Origin: Clostridiales bacterium
GTDB lineage: Bacteria > Bacillota > Desulfotomaculia > Desulfotomaculales > VENG01
Assembly (NCBI GenBank): GCA_016278505.1
Contig: JADQBQ010000042.1
Location: forward strand, 1 to 49,728
Reading direction: 5' to 3'
Length of the DNA stretch: 49,728 nt
The position numbers were made by a program, and so were the translations under genes. Shown one piece after another: positions 8,488-16,633 of this stretch (position 1 is its first letter; each line of letters starts with the position of its first letter). The notes under the pieces are model-generated. The model did no database searches. It was given only the letters and a program-made list of their open reading frames with translations, and was not told where the DNA came from.

Positions 8488-9825
8488 TTATATTAGAATC
8501 ACCTTTTCCTGCCCTTTCTGTAGGCTCCTTGTTACATTACGGGTATCTATAACTACCTGGGCTTGATCTACTATCCACTGATAATTAATACAAGAATGAT
8601 CCGTTGTGACTAACACACAATCAACACTGGAAAGCACTCTGGAAGTTAAGGTGCAGCAGCTAACCGATAGATCCGAAGACAATCTCACTTCCGGTACATA
8701 TGGATCAAAATATAAGACATCGGCACCCAGGGAAATGATCCTGGACATAATATTGATGGCTGGAGATTCACGGCAGTCGCCGATGTCACGCTTATAAGCT
8801 ACTCCCATTAAAAGTATCTTTGCACCCCTTAGACTCTGGTTTTTCTCTCCGAGCATCCTTTCCAGCTTTCTTACCACATACTCCACGGCTTCAATATTGA
8901 TCTGTGCCGCGATTTCAATTAACCTTGTACTGTAACCAAATTCCTTTGCTTTCCAACTCAAAAAATGAGGGTCGATGGGAATACAGTGCCCCCCTACCCC
9001 CGGTCCCGGATAAAAAGTTTGGATGCCAAATGGTTTGGTCCCTGCCGCGTCAATTATTTCCCAAACGTCAAGCCCCATCTGATCACATATAAACATCAAC
9101 TCATTTACCAGGGCAATGTTAACAGACCGATATACATTTTCAAACACCTTGGTCATTTCTGCTGCGGTAGGGGAGGAAACCATAATAGTGTAATCAACTA
9201 TTTCCTTATAAAATAAACTAGCCAGCTCTGTACATTGAGACGTAATTCCACCTACAACCTTAGTTATATTCTTTGTGTTATATGTAACATTTCCTGGGTC
9301 AACCCTTTCGGGAGAGAAGGCAAGAAAGAAGTCATCCCCCACCTGAAGGTCTGAGTTTTTTTGTAATAAGTTAAGAATCTCCCCGGCGGTGGCCCCGGGA
9401 TAGGTAGTACTTTCAAGAGTAATTAGTTGCCCACGGCGCAAATGAGAAGCACAGTGCTTTACAGCATTGATTACAAAAGATAAATCAGGCTCTTGTGTTT
9501 TGGTTAACGGTGTGGGAACGCAAATGATAATAACATCGCATGATGACAATACCGAAGTATCTTCTGTCGCGAGAAATTTCTTGTTTTTTACTACCTCTCG
9601 CAAATCAGCCCCCAGGACATCTGGAATATAACTTAACTTTTTATTTATCATGGCCACTTTACTAGCGTCCACATCAATACCCGTTACCCTAAAACCCTGT
9701 CTCGCTACCTCTACGGCTATAGGCAGACCAACATAACCAAGACCTAAAATAGCAACGTCCGCAGTGTGTGAAAGAATTTTTTGTTTTATTTCATAACCAT
9801 TGTGATACATTTTCAATACCCCCAT
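8488..9825 (-). CDS. UDP-N-acetyl-hexosamine 6-dehydrogenase (WbpA/WecC-like)
   Basis: 445 residues. The N-terminal Rossmann motif is GLGYVGLPIAVEVARQG, followed by ICVPTPLTKTQEPD, TTYPGAT, FSPERVDPGN and the catalytic cysteine region GVGGHCIPIDPHFLSWKAKE. The C-terminal UDP-binding domain has GVAYKRDIGDCRESPA and YFDPYVPE. The family oxidises C6 of a UDP-sugar twice with NAD+ to give the uronic acid. The GGHCIPIDPHFL form fits UDP-GlcNAc or UDP-ManNAc dehydrogenases better than UDP-glucose dehydrogenase. Two starts are possible, ATG 9825 and ATG 9810; both have G-rich sites upstream. It is followed by its own terminator and preceded by galE, and supplies the uronic-acid precursor for the glycan genes downstream. 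Confidence 0.9.
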   Translation of the reverse strand: MGVLKMYHNGYEIKQKILSHTADVAILGLGYVGLPIAVEVARQGFRVTGIDVDASKVAMINKKLSYIPDVLGADLREVVKNKKFLATEDTSVLSSCDVIIICVPTPLTKTQEPDLSFVINAVKHCASHLRRGQLITLESTTYPGATAGEILNLLQKNSDLQVGDDFFLAFSPERVDPGNVTYNTKNITKVVGGITSQCTELASLFYKEIVDYTIMVSSPTAAEMTKVFENVYRSVNIALVNELMFICDQMGLDVWEIIDAAGTKPFGIQTFYPGPGVGGHCIPIDPHFLSWKAKEFGYSTRLIEIAAQINIEAVEYVVRKLERMLGEKNQSLRGAKILLMGVAYKRDIGDCRESPAINIMSRIISLGADVLYFDPYVPEVRLSSDLSVSCCTLTSRVLSSVDCVLVTTDHSCINYQWIVDQAQVVIDTRNVTRSLQKGQEKVILI

Positions 9826-9942
9826 ACACTCTCACCAGGACTGTTTATTTAATCCTTTTCATCATATTCTTTTGAGGAAAAGAGTGTTACCAAGTATTGT
9901 ATATAAAAGTTATATATTGGCGTTTTTTACTTTAACACTGTT

Positions 9943-10923
9943 TCAATATCCGCCAGGATTTTCTCTGTGCCATTCCCAGGCAGTGTAAATTAGAGTTTCA
10001 AGCCGGCTGCATTCAGGCTTCCAACCCAATTCCCGCTCTGCTTTTTCCGCCGAGGCAACCAGAACAGCGGGATCACCCATCCTGCGATCTCCTTCAATTG
10101 TCCTTACCATTCTTCCGGTAACCTCCTCTGCCGTTTTAATTACTTCTCTTACCGAATAACCCTCCCCACTGCCAAGGTTATAAACAGCAGACCGGCCTTC
10201 GCCAAGAAGCATTTTTAAAGCTAAAACATGAGCATCAGCCAAATCAAGTACATGAATATAGTCTCGAATACAAGTACCGTCACGGGTCAGATAGTCTGTG
10301 CCTAAAATCTTTACGTGTGGTATGAGTCCCAAGGCAGCCTTTATCACTACAGGGATCAAATGGGTTTCCGGGTCATGATCTTCACCGATGTCACCTGCAG
10401 GGTCTGCCCCGGCAGCATTAAAAAAACGCAAAGAAGTGTATTTTAGACCAAATGCCTGCCCAAACCACCTTAGCATCTCTTCTACTGCTAACTTGGTGGC
10501 ACCGTAGGCATTAGTAGGGACAGTCCGGTGATCTTCGGAAATAGGTAATTGCAACGGATCACCGTAAACGGCCGCCGTTGACGAAAAAACCATATGTTTA
10601 ACGCCGGTACTCAGCATTGATTCAAGGAGGTTAAGAGTTCCAACAACATTATTGCGGTAATATATATCCGGTTGGCCCATGGATTCCCCTACCAGTGCAT
10701 ACGCAGCAAAATGGATAACCGCATCAATTTTGTGATCATGAAAGACCTGCTTAAGTGCCGACTGATCACATAAATCGGCGTTAACAAAAGGAATTCCTGC
10801 GATTGCCGACATGTGTCCGTTACACAAATTATCTAATACCAACACTTCATAACCTTCCTTGATTAAGCGTCTCACCGTGTGACTGCCGATATATCCGGCA
10901 CCACCGCAAACCAGGATATTCAT
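9943..10923 (-). CDS. galE: UDP-glucose 4-epimerase
   Basis: 326 residues, ATG behind GGGGGAGG. Extended SDR with GGAGYIGSHTVRRL at the N-terminus, HFAAYALVGESM, SSTAAVYGDP, the catalytic YGATK (YxxxK), RFFNAAGADP, and the late GTCIRDYIHVLDLADAH that marks GalE. It interconverts UDP-glucose/UDP-galactose, or the N-acetyl forms in some members, in the cytoplasm. It begins 33 bases after the stop of the SLH amidase, so the two may share a transcript. A gap of 117 bases precedes the dehydrogenase gene. Confidence 0.95.
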   Translation of the reverse strand: MNILVCGGAGYIGSHTVRRLIKEGYEVLVLDNLCNGHMSAIAGIPFVNADLCDQSALKQVFHDHKIDAVIHFAAYALVGESMGQPDIYYRNNVVGTLNLLESMLSTGVKHMVFSSTAAVYGDPLQLPISEDHRTVPTNAYGATKLAVEEMLRWFGQAFGLKYTSLRFFNAAGADPAGDIGEDHDPETHLIPVVIKAALGLIPHVKILGTDYLTRDGTCIRDYIHVLDLADAHVLALKMLLGEGRSAVYNLGSGEGYSVREVIKTAEEVTGRMVRTIEGDRRMGDPAVLVASAEKAERELGWKPECSRLETLIYTAWEWHRENPGGY

Positions 10924-10956
10924 CCTGCTACCTCCCCCTGGGATTTATCCGCGAGC

Positions 10957-11688
10957 TTATCCTTTTTTTAATAAATCATATAACCTCATAATCATAACAA
11001 CCGCCTCGGCACGTGTACACTTTTCATCAGGGGCAAATTTATTTTCACTTTTTCCGCTCACCAGCCCCAGTTCATGCGCCCTTTCCACTGCCTCTTTTGC
11101 CCAGTGTCCCTCCATATCAATAAATTGCCCCACATCTGCTCCCCCTTGCGAAACATCCTTTTTAAATTTTTCCCATCCGGCTGCCGCAGACTCAAACCCG
11201 TAATGCTTAGCACTGTCATCATCGACAAAGAACCTGGGGCCCATTTTTCCCGTAATATCATAGTGCCTCCACAGATTACCTGCACCCCAGCCGTAACGCC
11301 TAAGGATATCGGAAGCCAAAGCTATGGTATTCCGGTAAGTCTTTGAGAAAATACCATCTTTATTTACGCACATTTCAATTCCAATTGTGCAGTCATTTGG
11401 GTAGGTTGACAATAGCCTTAATGCCCTTGGTTTATACTGATCTGCCCCCACATGATAAGCCATTTCCTCCTCAGGCAGGCACTGAACAATCTGGTGATCG
11501 TCCACAATATAGTGAGCGCTTACTGCCATTTCTGTACTATTAAAGTAATTGCGGTTAGCCACTGCATCTGCACCTGTGTTGGTATTGGCCGTCCAGTGGA
11601 TCACTAAAGCTTTTGGTATAATTTTCTCCCCCGGCCTCCCGCTGGCGGAACTATCCAACAACATCTTTCTAAATTGATATTGAGCCAC
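10957..11688 (-). CDS. N-acetylmuramoyl-L-alanine amidase with SLH domain
   Basis: 243 residues from the GTG at 11688, chosen because AGGAGGGGGTGA lies just upstream; an in-frame ATG at 11763 would start within the preceding terminator. The Amidase_2 domain occupies about residues 20-180, with probable zinc ligands in VIHWTANTN (His), MAYHVGA (His) and the closing HYDITGK. A single S-layer-homology module covers the last 55 residues (FIDMEGHWAKEAVERA, GKSENKFAPDEKCTRAEAV). The SLH module should bind secondary wall polymer, and the amidase domain cuts the stem peptide from MurNAc. No signal peptide is evident at the chosen start, which is unusual for a wall enzyme and could mean release on mother-cell lysis. 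One SLH module is fewer than the usual three. Confidence 0.88.
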   Translation of the reverse strand: MAQYQFRKMLLDSSASGRPGEKIIPKALVIHWTANTNTGADAVANRNYFNSTEMAVSAHYIVDDHQIVQCLPEEEMAYHVGADQYKPRALRLLSTYPNDCTIGIEMCVNKDGIFSKTYRNTIALASDILRRYGWGAGNLWRHYDITGKMGPRFFVDDDSAKHYGFESAAAGWEKFKKDVSQGGADVGQFIDMEGHWAKEAVERAHELGLVSGKSENKFAPDEKCTRAEAVVMIMRLYDLLKKG

Positions 11689-11767
11689 GCCTTCACCCCC
11701 TCCTGATGCTTTTATACTCTTCCAATATATGCATACTTTGTATGCTTGGGGATGAATCTTCACACAA

Positions 11768-11795
11768 AAAAAAGGGGGACAGTCCCCCTTTTTCC
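11768..11795. terminator. Intrinsic terminator (palindrome with A- and T-runs)
   Basis: The palindrome AAAGGGGGAC/GTCCCCCTTT is flanked by an A-run and a T-run, so it can end transcription in either direction. It lies between the nitroreductase and amidase genes, both leftward, and should end the nitroreductase transcript. Its core GGGGGACAGTCCCCC resembles other GGGGAC-type repeats in this window. Confidence 0.8.
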
Positions 11796-11805
11796 TTGTT
11801 GTGGT

Positions 11806-12420
11806 TTATACTCTTTTTACAACAATATCCTCCAAAGGCAGCCGTGGACGCGCTTCTGGATTCTGATCAGGATAACCGATGGGCAGCAGCACTATAGGAT
11901 TAATCTCTTCAGGCAATTCTAAAACTTCTTTCACTTTATCGCGGCTAAACATCATTACCCAACAGCTACCCAGGCCCAAGTCAGCAGCACGCAGCACTAT
12001 GTGTTCAATGCTGATGGCTGTATTCATAGTTAAATATGCCTGTACGGCAGCGTCACTGTCCATGGCCCGCCGAAACTTTTTGTACTCTCCCGGGGGCATG
12101 TTTTCCAGGTCTGTACCGGTAAATGCACCGGCTTCGTTGAGCTCCGCCACCCGGCTGCCGGTTGTTTTCATGGCACCGGCGTTAACGCAGCAAACCATGA
12201 TCAACGGGGCACGCCCCACAAATTTAAGCGGTGTACAGCTCCCTACCTTTTCCCTCATCTCCTGTCCGGTTACTACCACAAACCGCCAGGGTTGTAGATT
12301 TGTACCGGACGGAGCAAAGCGCGCCGCTTCCAACAGCTCCGTGATGTAATTTTCGGGAACCGGGTCAGATTTAAATTTTCTGATACTCCTTCTCTCCTCA
12401 ATGGCCTGTTTAAATTCCAT
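11806..12420 (-). CDS. Nitroreductase-family flavoprotein
   Basis: 204 residues, ATG behind AGAGGTGAT. Family marks: EERRSIRKFKSDPVPENYI at the N-terminus, AARFAPSGTNLQPWRFVVV (the FMN phosphate-binding S-G-T-N-x-Q-P-W-R stretch), AISIEHIVLRAADLGLGSCWVM, and the late PIGYPDQNPEARPRLPLEDI. Members are FMN-dependent, usually dimeric, NAD(P)H oxidoreductases acting on quinones, nitro compounds or similar acceptors. The substrate cannot be read from sequence. The middle (about residues 75-110) carries an insertion relative to minimal members. It is a single-gene unit with a terminator behind it and a divergent kinase gene in front. Confidence 0.92.
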   Translation of the reverse strand: MEFKQAIEERRSIRKFKSDPVPENYITELLEAARFAPSGTNLQPWRFVVVTGQEMREKVGSCTPLKFVGRAPLIMVCCVNAGAMKTTGSRVAELNEAGAFTGTDLENMPPGEYKKFRRAMDSDAAVQAYLTMNTAISIEHIVLRAADLGLGSCWVMMFSRDKVKEVLELPEEINPIVLLPIGYPDQNPEARPRLPLEDIVVKRV

Positions 12421-12577
12421 AATTCCATATCACCTCTTCACTATAATTTACATTTTGATTACGTGGCAAACCTGTTTTTTCAGCATCGTCATTAACCTTT
12501 GGCCTGCAGGAACACCACCAGATAATATTGAATATTATATATGATCGTCTTTTCAACACATTAGGGAGTGAATACTC

Positions 12578-14236
12578 TTGACTAGTAACAATACTATAAA
12601 AGTAACCATCTTACCTTCCGGCCTGGCAAAAGAAGTTCCCCGGGGAACTCAAGCTATGGAGCTTACCGGAGAGATTGAATTTAAATGGCCTGTGGTTGCA
12701 GCAAGAATCAATAACGCAGTCAAAGACTTGCGCACCCCCCTGGAGCAGGATTGCAACCTGCAGTTTGTCGATTTAAGCACCAGCGACGGCATGCGCGTAT
12801 ACCGGCGCAGCCTGGTTATGGTTTTGATCAGGGCCACCTGCGAAGTGCTTCCCGGGAGTTCTGTTACTGTGAAACACACATTAGGTAACGGTGTATACGG
12901 TGAGATAGATTTTCAGCGTGCCGTTAAGGATACCGACATTCAGGCGATAGAAAGAAAAATGCATGAGATTGTAGAAACAGATGAACCGGTTATCCACCGG
13001 CGTCTAAAAAAAGAAGAAGTTGAGCAATTGTTTAAAGATACAGGTGAACTGGATAAAATAGGTCTTTTAAAATACAGGCAGTCAGCAACAATGGATGTTC
13101 ATACCTGCGGGTGGTTTCACGACTATTCATACGGCAATATGGTTCCATCAACCGGTTACTTAAAAAACTTCCGCCTCCAGTATTACCTGCCGGGTTTCAT
13201 CCTTGAACTGCCCGTAAAAGATAACCCGACCGTCATTCCTGAATACAAAGAACAGGGTAAGCTTGCCAATATTTATTACGAAGCGGACAAATGGGGAGAG
13301 ATACTAGGCGTACGGGATGTGGTATCTCTTAACGACCAAATTGTTGCTGGTAAGGCAGGCAACCTGGTCAGGGTAGCAGAAGCATTTCATGAAAAGAAAA
13401 TCAGCCAAATTGCAGATCTGATTACAGAAAACATTGACCGCATCCGTATTGTGCTTATTGCCGGTCCCTCATCTTCAGGAAAAACCACTTTTGCCCAAAG
13501 GCTATCTATTCAACTTAAAGTTAACGGCATTAGGCCGGTGGCAATCTCCCTGGATGACTACTTCGTTAACCGGTGCGACACCCCTTTGGATGAAAGTGGA
13601 AATTATGATTTTGAATGCCTGGGCGCCCTTGATTATGCCTTGTTCAATGAACATCTAATCCAGCTTATCCAAGGTGAAGAAGTACAAGTGCCCTGTTACA
13701 ATTTCCATACAGGTGAGCGCGAATGCAGCGCGAACACGCTCAAATTACAATCTTCCGACTTAATTATCGTTGAAGGAATACACGGTTTAAATGATATACT
13801 TACCAGTTCCATACCAAAGGGCCTTAAATTTAAGATTTATGTAAGCGCCCTTACCCAGTTAAACCTTGATAAGCATAACCGTATTCCCACCACCGACCTG
13901 CGCATTTTAAGGCGTATAGTCAGGGACAGTAACTTCCGCGGTTATTCTGCCCGCGACACAATCTCCCGTTGGCCGTCGGTACGACGAGGGGAAGAAGAAC
14001 ATATCTTCCCGTTCCAGGAAGAGGCCGATATTATGTTTAACTCTGCACTTGTTTATGAACTGGCAGTGTTAAAACAATATGCCGAGCCGCTTTTATCGCA
14101 GATAAGCCAGGATTGCCATGAACATTCAGAAGCTCGCCGCCTGAGAAAGTTTCTCAGTTATTTCACTACCATTGATACTTGTGATATTCCGGCTAATTCT
14201 ATCATTAGAGAGTTCATCGGCGGAACGTGTTTTTAA
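12578..14236 (+). CDS. Uridine-kinase-like nucleoside kinase with ThrRS-like N-terminal domains
   Basis: 552 residues, TTG start behind AGGGAGTGA. Residues 1-65 resemble a TGS domain (KVTILPSGLAKEVPRGT) and about 70-230 the second additional domain of threonyl/alanyl-tRNA synthetases (VHTCGWFHDYSYGNMVPSTG). Then a P-loop kinase of the phosphoribulokinase/uridine kinase type follows, with Walker A GPSSSGKTTFA near residue 295, ISLDDYFVN, and LIIVEGIHGLND. This three-part layout is a known but poorly studied Firmicute protein type often annotated as nucleoside kinase. The function of the synthetase-like part is unknown. It stands alone, divergent from the nitroreductase gene, and is followed by three stacked hairpins. 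Confidence 0.9.
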   Translation: MTSNNTIKVTILPSGLAKEVPRGTQAMELTGEIEFKWPVVAARINNAVKDLRTPLEQDCNLQFVDLSTSDGMRVYRRSLVMVLIRATCEVLPGSSVTVKHTLGNGVYGEIDFQRAVKDTDIQAIERKMHEIVETDEPVIHRRLKKEEVEQLFKDTGELDKIGLLKYRQSATMDVHTCGWFHDYSYGNMVPSTGYLKNFRLQYYLPGFILELPVKDNPTVIPEYKEQGKLANIYYEADKWGEILGVRDVVSLNDQIVAGKAGNLVRVAEAFHEKKISQIADLITENIDRIRIVLIAGPSSSGKTTFAQRLSIQLKVNGIRPVAISLDDYFVNRCDTPLDESGNYDFECLGALDYALFNEHLIQLIQGEEVQVPCYNFHTGERECSANTLKLQSSDLIIVEGIHGLNDILTSSIPKGLKFKIYVSALTQLNLDKHNRIPTTDLRILRRIVRDSNFRGYSARDTISRWPSVRRGEEEHIFPFQEEADIMFNSALVYELAVLKQYAEPLLSQISQDCHEHSEARRLRKFLSYFTTIDTCDIPANSIIREFIGGTCF

Positions 14237-14250
14237 AATAATATTAAGCC

Positions 14251-14293
14251 CTTTATCAAAAACAGCCCGCATTGCGGGCTGTTTTTGATAAAG
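14251..14293. terminator. Long perfect inverted repeat, terminator-like
   Basis: About 21-bp near-perfect arms (CTTTATCAAAAACAGCCCGCA and its complement) directly abut, with the inner stem CAGCCCGC/GCGGGCTG followed by TTTTT. It lies 15 bases after the kinase stop codon and is the likely terminator for that gene; the flanking A/T runs let it work on both strands. Confidence 0.8.
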
Positions 14294-14303
14294 CTGTGTG
14301 GAT

Positions 14304-14360
14304 AACCTGTCTTTTGCGCCCGCTCATGCGGTGAATCTCGCTATGCTTAAAAGACAGGTT
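14304..14360. repeat. 12-bp perfect inverted repeat enclosing an inner hairpin
   Basis: AACCTGTCTTTT at 14304-14315 is repeated in inverted form as AAAAGACAGGTT at 14349-14360. The 33-base spacer contains CCGCTCATGCGG, which can form its own small hairpin. With the hairpins on either side this makes three consecutive structured elements in 145 bases. No ORF is present. It could be a remnant mobile repeat or part of a small structured RNA. Confidence 0.6.
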
Positions 14361-14373
14361 TGTCATAAGCCTG

Positions 14374-14395
14374 ATCCCGCTTTGCGGGCTTTTTT
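14374..14395 (+). terminator. Third hairpin after the kinase, intrinsic terminator
   Basis: CCCGC-TTT-GCGGG followed by a run of six T (CTTTTTT) on the plus strand. A second terminator behind the one at 14251 raises the possibility of a short RNA between them. Confidence 0.75.
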
Positions 14396-14460
14396 CTATA
14401 AATCAGCCTTTCCGACTAACCAACTTTCCAACTGTCAACCTTACTAACCTTCCAACCAAC

Positions 14461-15057
14461 CTATATCCTTTGTGCGTACTCCTTGTAGGTGTTAACCACC
14501 CTAGGTACATAGGCCTGTGTTTCCGGATACGGGGGAATGCCACCGTATTTAAGCACCGCACCCGGACCGGCATTATACGCCGCCACTGCCAGTGGAACCG
14601 ACCCAAACTTGTCCATCATAAGCCCCAAATACTTTGTACCTTTTTTGATATTCACACGCGGGCTAAAAGGGTCTTCACCCGGCCCGAATTTATCGGGCAT
14701 ACACTGCATTAAACCTAAAGCGCCGGCCCTGCTTACCAGCCTGGCATTTCCCTCCGATTCATGCCACATAACAGCGCGAACTAACGCCGGCTCAACTCCG
14801 TAACGGACTGCGAATTCCTTAACCAGTGGTTCATATTCGGCCAGTTTGCCCCAATCTTCATTTACCTGCGCCCTGGTTACGACAGTCTGACTAGTTTTAA
14901 CATTTATGCCTTGCGCTAATTTCTCAGTCTCATGTAAATAAAATGATAGTATAATTCCCCAAATAACAACTAACACACTAACTATAACCGGAAAAAGTTC
15001 ATTTAACCACTTTCTATTTAAGATTGCTCCTGAAGATAAACGCATGGAAATGTTCAC
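14461..15057 (-). CDS. Lytic transglycosylase (SLT domain)
   Basis: 198 residues, GTG start behind AAGGAGGTGAGTCA. An N-terminal membrane helix (about residues 20-42) anchors the protein with its body outside. The SLT domain has the catalytic glutamate in VMWHESEGNARLVS, then GALGLMQCMPDKFG, KKGTKYLGLMMDKFG and AVAAYNAGPGAV, ending in ETQAYVPRVVNTYKEY. It cuts the MurNAc-GlcNAc bond of peptidoglycan with formation of an anhydro end. Length is normal for the short YjbJ/CwlQ-like or Slt35-like forms. It is a single-gene unit; about 225 bases upstream contain no gene. Confidence 0.93.
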   Translation of the reverse strand: MNISMRLSSGAILNRKWLNELFPVIVSVLVVIWGIILSFYLHETEKLAQGINVKTSQTVVTRAQVNEDWGKLAEYEPLVKEFAVRYGVEPALVRAVMWHESEGNARLVSRAGALGLMQCMPDKFGPGEDPFSPRVNIKKGTKYLGLMMDKFGSVPLAVAAYNAGPGAVLKYGGIPPYPETQAYVPRVVNTYKEYAQRI

Positions 15058-15238
15058 ATTGACTCACCTCCTTTATTTTTAGGACCAGGTACTATTGGCA
15101 AATTTTAACTTATAAATGACCAACAGACAATAACCACTTTATACCATAGGGGGCGTTTAGCACTCAAATAAGAGCAATTACTCCAATAGACAGCCTATTT
15201 TGTAATATTAAATTTTTTCTCTAACTAACTTGTCCTCA

Positions 15239-15277
15239 TAATGGAAAAGGAAGCGACATGTCGCTTCCTTTTCCATT
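15239..15277. terminator. Perfect long palindrome, intrinsic terminator
   Basis: AATGGAAAAGGAAGCGACA and its exact complement form an 18- to 19-bp stem without a real loop, ending the leftward membrane-protein gene at 15285. The T-rich stem foot gives the U-tract. Confidence 0.85.
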
Positions 15278-15284
15278 ATTATTC

Positions 15285-15803
15285 CTACTCATGAGACACA
15301 TACAGCCCCTCAGAAGTTCCATCGTTTAGTTCCCTCCCATTGTCTCCGGCCGACAAAGATCCAAGCCCGCATAGAATTGGCATCAGAAAAACTGATAGGA
15401 TTAACATTAATTGTACTAAAAGCACATTTATATTATAGCTTTGTATCTCGGTACTGGAAAAACCTAAGCCTTCGATTAGTACCACCAACAAGGCGTTTAA
15501 AATAATTCCCCTGGCCGCAAAAAACACACCGCGGCTAAAAGAAGAATTGCTATTTGCGAAAAACCTAAAACCAAAACTGTACCAATATAAACAATATGCT
15601 ATGCTGAAACCACACAAAAGTACGGCCAACAGCATTTGGTAGACGCCTTTTAGCTGCTGCGCTCCCACTTTATCGGCATAGGTGACAATACACAGTAGTA
15701 ACACCAGTATCAACAACCAAACATAATTAACAAAAAAAAGCCTTACCCCTTCCCAAAACAGGTTTCCCGAAGACGGAAAAATAAAGGGAAAACGCTTATT
15801 CAC
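15285..15803 (-). CDS. Uncharacterised four-helix membrane protein
   Basis: 172 residues, GTG start behind AGGGAGG. Hydropathy by eye shows four membrane segments (about residues 22-42, 52-75, 92-112 and 125-148) with a hydrophilic, acidic tail. Motifs such as SSGNLFWEGVRLFF and YWYSFGFRFFANSNSSFSRGVFFAARG do not place it in a family I recognise. It is a single gene between two terminators, with no partner on the same transcript. Confidence 0.75.
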   Translation of the reverse strand: MNKRFPFIFPSSGNLFWEGVRLFFVNYVWLLILVLLLCIVTYADKVGAQQLKGVYQMLLAVLLCGFSIAYCLYWYSFGFRFFANSNSSFSRGVFFAARGIILNALLVVLIEGLGFSSTEIQSYNINVLLVQLMLILSVFLMPILCGLGSLSAGDNGRELNDGTSEGLYVSHE

Positions 15804-15885
15804 AACTTTTCCTCCCTGACCTAACTTTTGTTAAAATATATTGTCGAGGGATGCCAAAAAGGCATGGAAATAGTTGGATGAAAGT

Positions 15886-15910
15886 AAAAAGCGCCTTAAC
15901 GGCGCTTTTT
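15886..15910. terminator. Intrinsic terminator of the Fe-S flavoprotein gene
   Basis: AAAAAGCGCC/GGCGCTTTTT stem with a short TTAA loop. It overlaps the stop codon of the leftward flavoprotein gene at 15909 and is symmetric, so it can also face the other way. A smaller ATGCC/GGCAT hairpin lies 30 bases further left. Confidence 0.8.
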
Positions 15911-16583
15911 AAAATTCCTTAACCATTTTCTCTCCCACCTCATATGCACTGTGTAAAAAGTCCTGGTTTATTTTTTCTGACTGGACAGCCATCATACCGG
16001 GATTCTCCATACCCATGGCCTCCAGTCTTTTTTCCAAGTCATCGGAATCCATCCTGACCTGTCCGTATTCACCAAGCCCCGGTGCCCTTATTTCTCTTAT
16101 ATCTCCACCGTTACCGTGCAACTGTAGAAAGTGGTTTAAAAAAATAATATTAGCCTCAGTCATTTCTTTAGCCGGAGATGCACATGCTGCTATACTAATG
16201 CCATTACGCTTCTTCCAGGGTAAGCGACTTATAACCTGAACACCTTCAGCCGATGGCTGAATGCTCATTACCGCTCCCACTAAGCGGTCAAAAAGCATCT
16301 TAAATTGTCCGGGAACAAACCCGCCCCAAACCGGGGCACCCAGCACCAAACCATCAGCCTCACCCAGTTCTGTCACTAAGTTTGCTAGATCATCATCATA
16401 GTGCTTACAAATTCCGGTCTCCCGGCAGGACATACACCCCTGGCAAGGAGAAATGTTTAGGTCCCAAACTTTAAATTTTTTAGTTTCCGCGCCGGCTTCC
16501 CGCGCACCCTCTAAAACCTTATCCATTATTGTGTCGGTATTGCTTCCCTCCCGGGGACTTCCCATCAACGCTACTATTTTCAT
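15909..16583 (-). CDS. NADPH-dependent FMN reductase / iron-sulfur flavoprotein
   Basis: 224 residues, ATG behind AGGGAGGGGGAG. The flavodoxin-like fold starts with VALMGSPREGSNTDTIMDKVLEGA, the FMN phosphate loop. Next comes a cysteine motif CQGCMSCRETGICKHYDD (C-x2-C-x2-C-x5-C), as in iron-sulfur flavoproteins (Isf) of anaerobes, then GLVLGAPVWGGFVPGQFKMLFDRL. Isf proteins move electrons from ferredoxin to O2 or peroxide and other acceptors in strict anaerobes (family knowledge). The gene starts about 50 bases downstream of an ArsR-type regulator and is likely its target. The cysteine spacing differs slightly from archaeal Isf, so cluster binding is probable but not certain. Confidence 0.9.
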   Translation of the reverse strand: MKIVALMGSPREGSNTDTIMDKVLEGAREAGAETKKFKVWDLNISPCQGCMSCRETGICKHYDDDLANLVTELGEADGLVLGAPVWGGFVPGQFKMLFDRLVGAVMSIQPSAEGVQVISRLPWKKRNGISIAACASPAKEMTEANIIFLNHFLQLHGNGGDIREIRAPGLGEYGQVRMDSDDLEKRLEAMGMENPGMMAVQSEKINQDFLHSAYEVGEKMVKEF

Positions 16584-16633
16584 CTGTCTGACTCCCCCTC
16601 CCTGGATACTAACTTCATATAAGACTAACGCTG

